From Leptotrichia sp. oral taxon 215 (lineage in GTDB: Bacteria > Fusobacteriota > Fusobacteriia > Fusobacteriales > Leptotrichiaceae): 6,638 nt of DNA. The notes below the pieces were generated by a model, which saw nothing but the letters and a program-made list of their open reading frames with translations, was not told where the DNA came from and did no database searches. A program made the translations under genes and the position numbers. The stretch spans positions 1 to 6,638 of the forward strand of contig CAJPML010000058.1 of assembly GCA_905371725.1 (NCBI GenBank). Reading direction: 5' to 3'. Positions 5,373-6,638 of the stretch are shown here, in pieces (positions within the stretch are counted from its first letter, which is position 1; the number at the start of each line of letters is the position of its first letter).

Positions 5373-6575
5373 ATGGCTAAAAAAACTTTAAAAGACTTGG
5401 ATGTAAAAGGTAAAAAAGTATTGGTAAGAGTTGATTTTAACGTACCGATAAAAGATGGAGTTATTACGAATGACAATAGAATTACAGCTGCGCTTCCAAC
5501 TTTGAAATATATTTTGGAAAATGGTGGAAAAGTAATCGCATTCTCTCACTTAGGAAAAGTAAAAGAAGAAGCTGATAAAGCATCAAAAACTTTAGCGCCA
5601 GTTGCAAAAAGATTAGAAGAACTTTTAGGAAAACCAGTTAAATTCGTGCCTGAAACAAGAGGAGCAGCATTAGAGTCAGCAGTTGCTGAGTTAAAAGATG
5701 GAGAAATCTTAATGTTTGAAAATACTAGATTTGAAGACTTGGATGGTAAAAAAGAATCTAAAAATGATCCTGAATTAGGAAAATACTGGGCATCACTTGG
5801 AGATGTATTTGTAAATGACGCATTTGGAACTGCACATAGAGCACATGCTTCAAATGTAGGAATTGCTTCAAACATCAAAGAATCAGCAGTAGGATTCCTT
5901 GTAGAAAAAGAAATCGAATTCATCGGTGGAGCAGTTGATAATCCTGAAAGACCACTGGTAGCAATTTTAGGAGGGGCAAAAGTTTCTGATAAAATTGGTG
6001 TAATCGAAAATTTATTGGATAAAGCTGATAAAGTAATTATCGGTGGAGGAATGATGTTTACTTTCTTAAAAGCTGAAGGTAAAAACACAGGTTCTTCATT
6101 GTTAGAAGCTGATAAAGTAGAATTAGCCGCTTCATTAATCAAAAAAGCTAAAGAAAAAAATGTTGAACTGTTATTGCCAATTGATACAGTTGTAGCAAAA
6201 GAATTTAAAAATGATACAGAATTTAAAACAGTTTCTGTAGATGCCATTGAAGACGGATGGATGGGATTAGATATAGGAGAAGCATCTATCAAATTATTCT
6301 CAGACGCTCTAGTTGGTGCAAAAACAGTAGTATGGAACGGACCAATGGGAGTATTTGAAATGGAAAACTTCGCAAAAGGGACAATCGGTGTATGTAAAGC
6401 AATTGCAGAATTATCTGGAGCTAAAACAATCATCGGTGGTGGAGATTCAGCGGCGGCGGCTATCCAATTAGGATTTGCTGACAAATTCTCGCATATCTCA
6501 ACTGGAGGAGGAGCATCGCTTGAATACTTGGAAGGAAAAGTATTGCCAGGAGTAGATGTAATTTCAGAAAAATAA
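5373..6575 (+). CDS. pgk: Phosphoglycerate kinase
   Basis: A complete 400-residue monomeric kinase of normal family length, transferring the acyl phosphate of 1,3-bisphosphoglycerate to ADP in the cytoplasm, the first ATP-yielding step of lower glycolysis. The N-terminal domain binds the triose substrate with VRVDFNVP (18-25), DNRI (34-37), SHLGK (58-62), ENTRF (116-120) and [11 protein letters not shown] (148-158). The C-terminal domain binds the nucleotide with [12 protein letters not shown] (199-210), the glycine-rich GGGM (224-227), [10 protein letters not shown] (320-329) and GGGDSAAA (355-362). SHLGK replaces the commoner SHLGR, a conservative change seen in other bacterial Pgk proteins. 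AGGAGG at 5357-5362 lies 10 bases before the ATG. The gene has its own promoter and ends in a double stop (TAATAA); no glyceraldehyde-3-phosphate dehydrogenase gene lies directly upstream, unlike many gap-pgk operons. Codon choice is uniform and A/T-ending, as expected for strong expression in an AT-rich genome. Confidence 0.98.
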   Translation: MAKKTLKDLDVKGKKVLVRVDFNVPIKDGVITNDNRITAALPTLKYILENGGKVIAFSHLGKVKEEADKASKTLAPVAKRLEELLGKPVKFVPETRGAALESAVAELKDGEILMFENTRFEDLDGKKESKNDPELGKYWASLGDVFVNDAFGTAHRAHASNVGIASNIKESAVGFLVEKEIEFIGGAVDNPERPLVAILGGAKVSDKIGVIENLLDKADKVIIGGGMMFTFLKAEGKNTGSSLLEADKVELAASLIKKAKEKNVELLLPIDTVVAKEFKNDTEFKTVSVDAIEDGWMGLDIGEASIKLFSDALVGAKTVVWNGPMGVFEMENFAKGTIGVCKAIAELSGAKTIIGGGDSAAAAIQLGFADKFSHISTGGGASLEYLEGKVLPGVDVISEK

Positions 6576-6596
6576 TAACTTTAATAACTAACTTAA

Positions 6597-6634
6597 TTGA
6601 CTAAATTAATTTAGTTGACTAAAAATAATTTTTT
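6597..6634 (+). terminator. AT-only hairpin after pgk, possible weak terminator
   Basis: ACTAAA (6600-6605) pairs with TTTAGT (6610-6615) around TTAA, extended outward by two wobble pairs and a T-A pair to nine pairs. A run of six T is found at 6629-6634, but about ten bases beyond the stem. TTGACTAAA occurs twice, at 6597-6605 and 6615-6623. The window ends too soon to tell whether a better terminator or a following gene exists. Confidence 0.35.
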
Positions 6635-6638
6635 CATT

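Noticed and set aside
5546..6484. A 312-codon open frame on the minus strand inside pgk
   Set aside because: It lies wholly antisense to an intact, strongly supported pgk gene; its composition (rich in Ser, Pro, Asn, Ala) is what the reverse complement of A/T-ending codons gives, and it has no recognisable domain.
1..6638. CRISPR array, tRNA, rRNA, insertion sequence or defence system
   Set aside because: No regularly spaced repeats, cloverleaf, transposase, or defence-related protein is present. The only notable repeats are the single inverted repeat at 5023-5115 and a doubled nine-base motif after pgk.

Overview
The window is AT-rich chromosomal DNA with short intergenic gaps and strong purine-rich ribosome binding sites. 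It encodes housekeeping proteins plus an inner-membrane-anchored periplasmic folding factor, which suggests an anaerobic diderm with a low-GC genome. A Fusobacteriota member, perhaps near Leptotrichia, fits best, but this rests on protein style and composition only, not on a marker gene. There is no tRNA, rRNA, insertion sequence, phage gene or CRISPR array.

Layout: (1) the 3' part of a GNAT-family acetyltransferase runs off the left edge (1-420, +). (2) An extended -10 promoter precedes a 608-residue membrane-anchored SurA/PpiD-like peptidyl-prolyl isomerase (535-2361, +). (3) A hairpin-plus-T-run terminator follows, and immediately after it comes a tRNA1(Val)-type adenine-N6 methyltransferase (2529-3194, +). 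(4) murE lies on the opposite strand (3374-4903, -), convergent with the methyltransferase; its terminator overlaps its own stop codon. (5) A 469-base divergent intergenic region (4904-5372) holds a long nested inverted repeat and candidate promoters on both strands. (6) pgk, complete, with a near-consensus promoter (5373-6575, +). (7) A weak AT-only hairpin lies at the right edge.

The genes do not form one pathway. The isomerase and MurE both serve the cell envelope (protein folding and peptidoglycan precursor synthesis), the methyltransferase modifies tRNA, and Pgk is glycolytic. Each complete gene appears to be its own transcription unit, with the possible exception of the methyltransferase, which may depend on read-through of the terminator in front of it. 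I see no clearly new multi-gene system. The items most worth a second look are the tandem parvulin domains with complementary loss of the two conserved histidines, and the structured element between murE and pgk.
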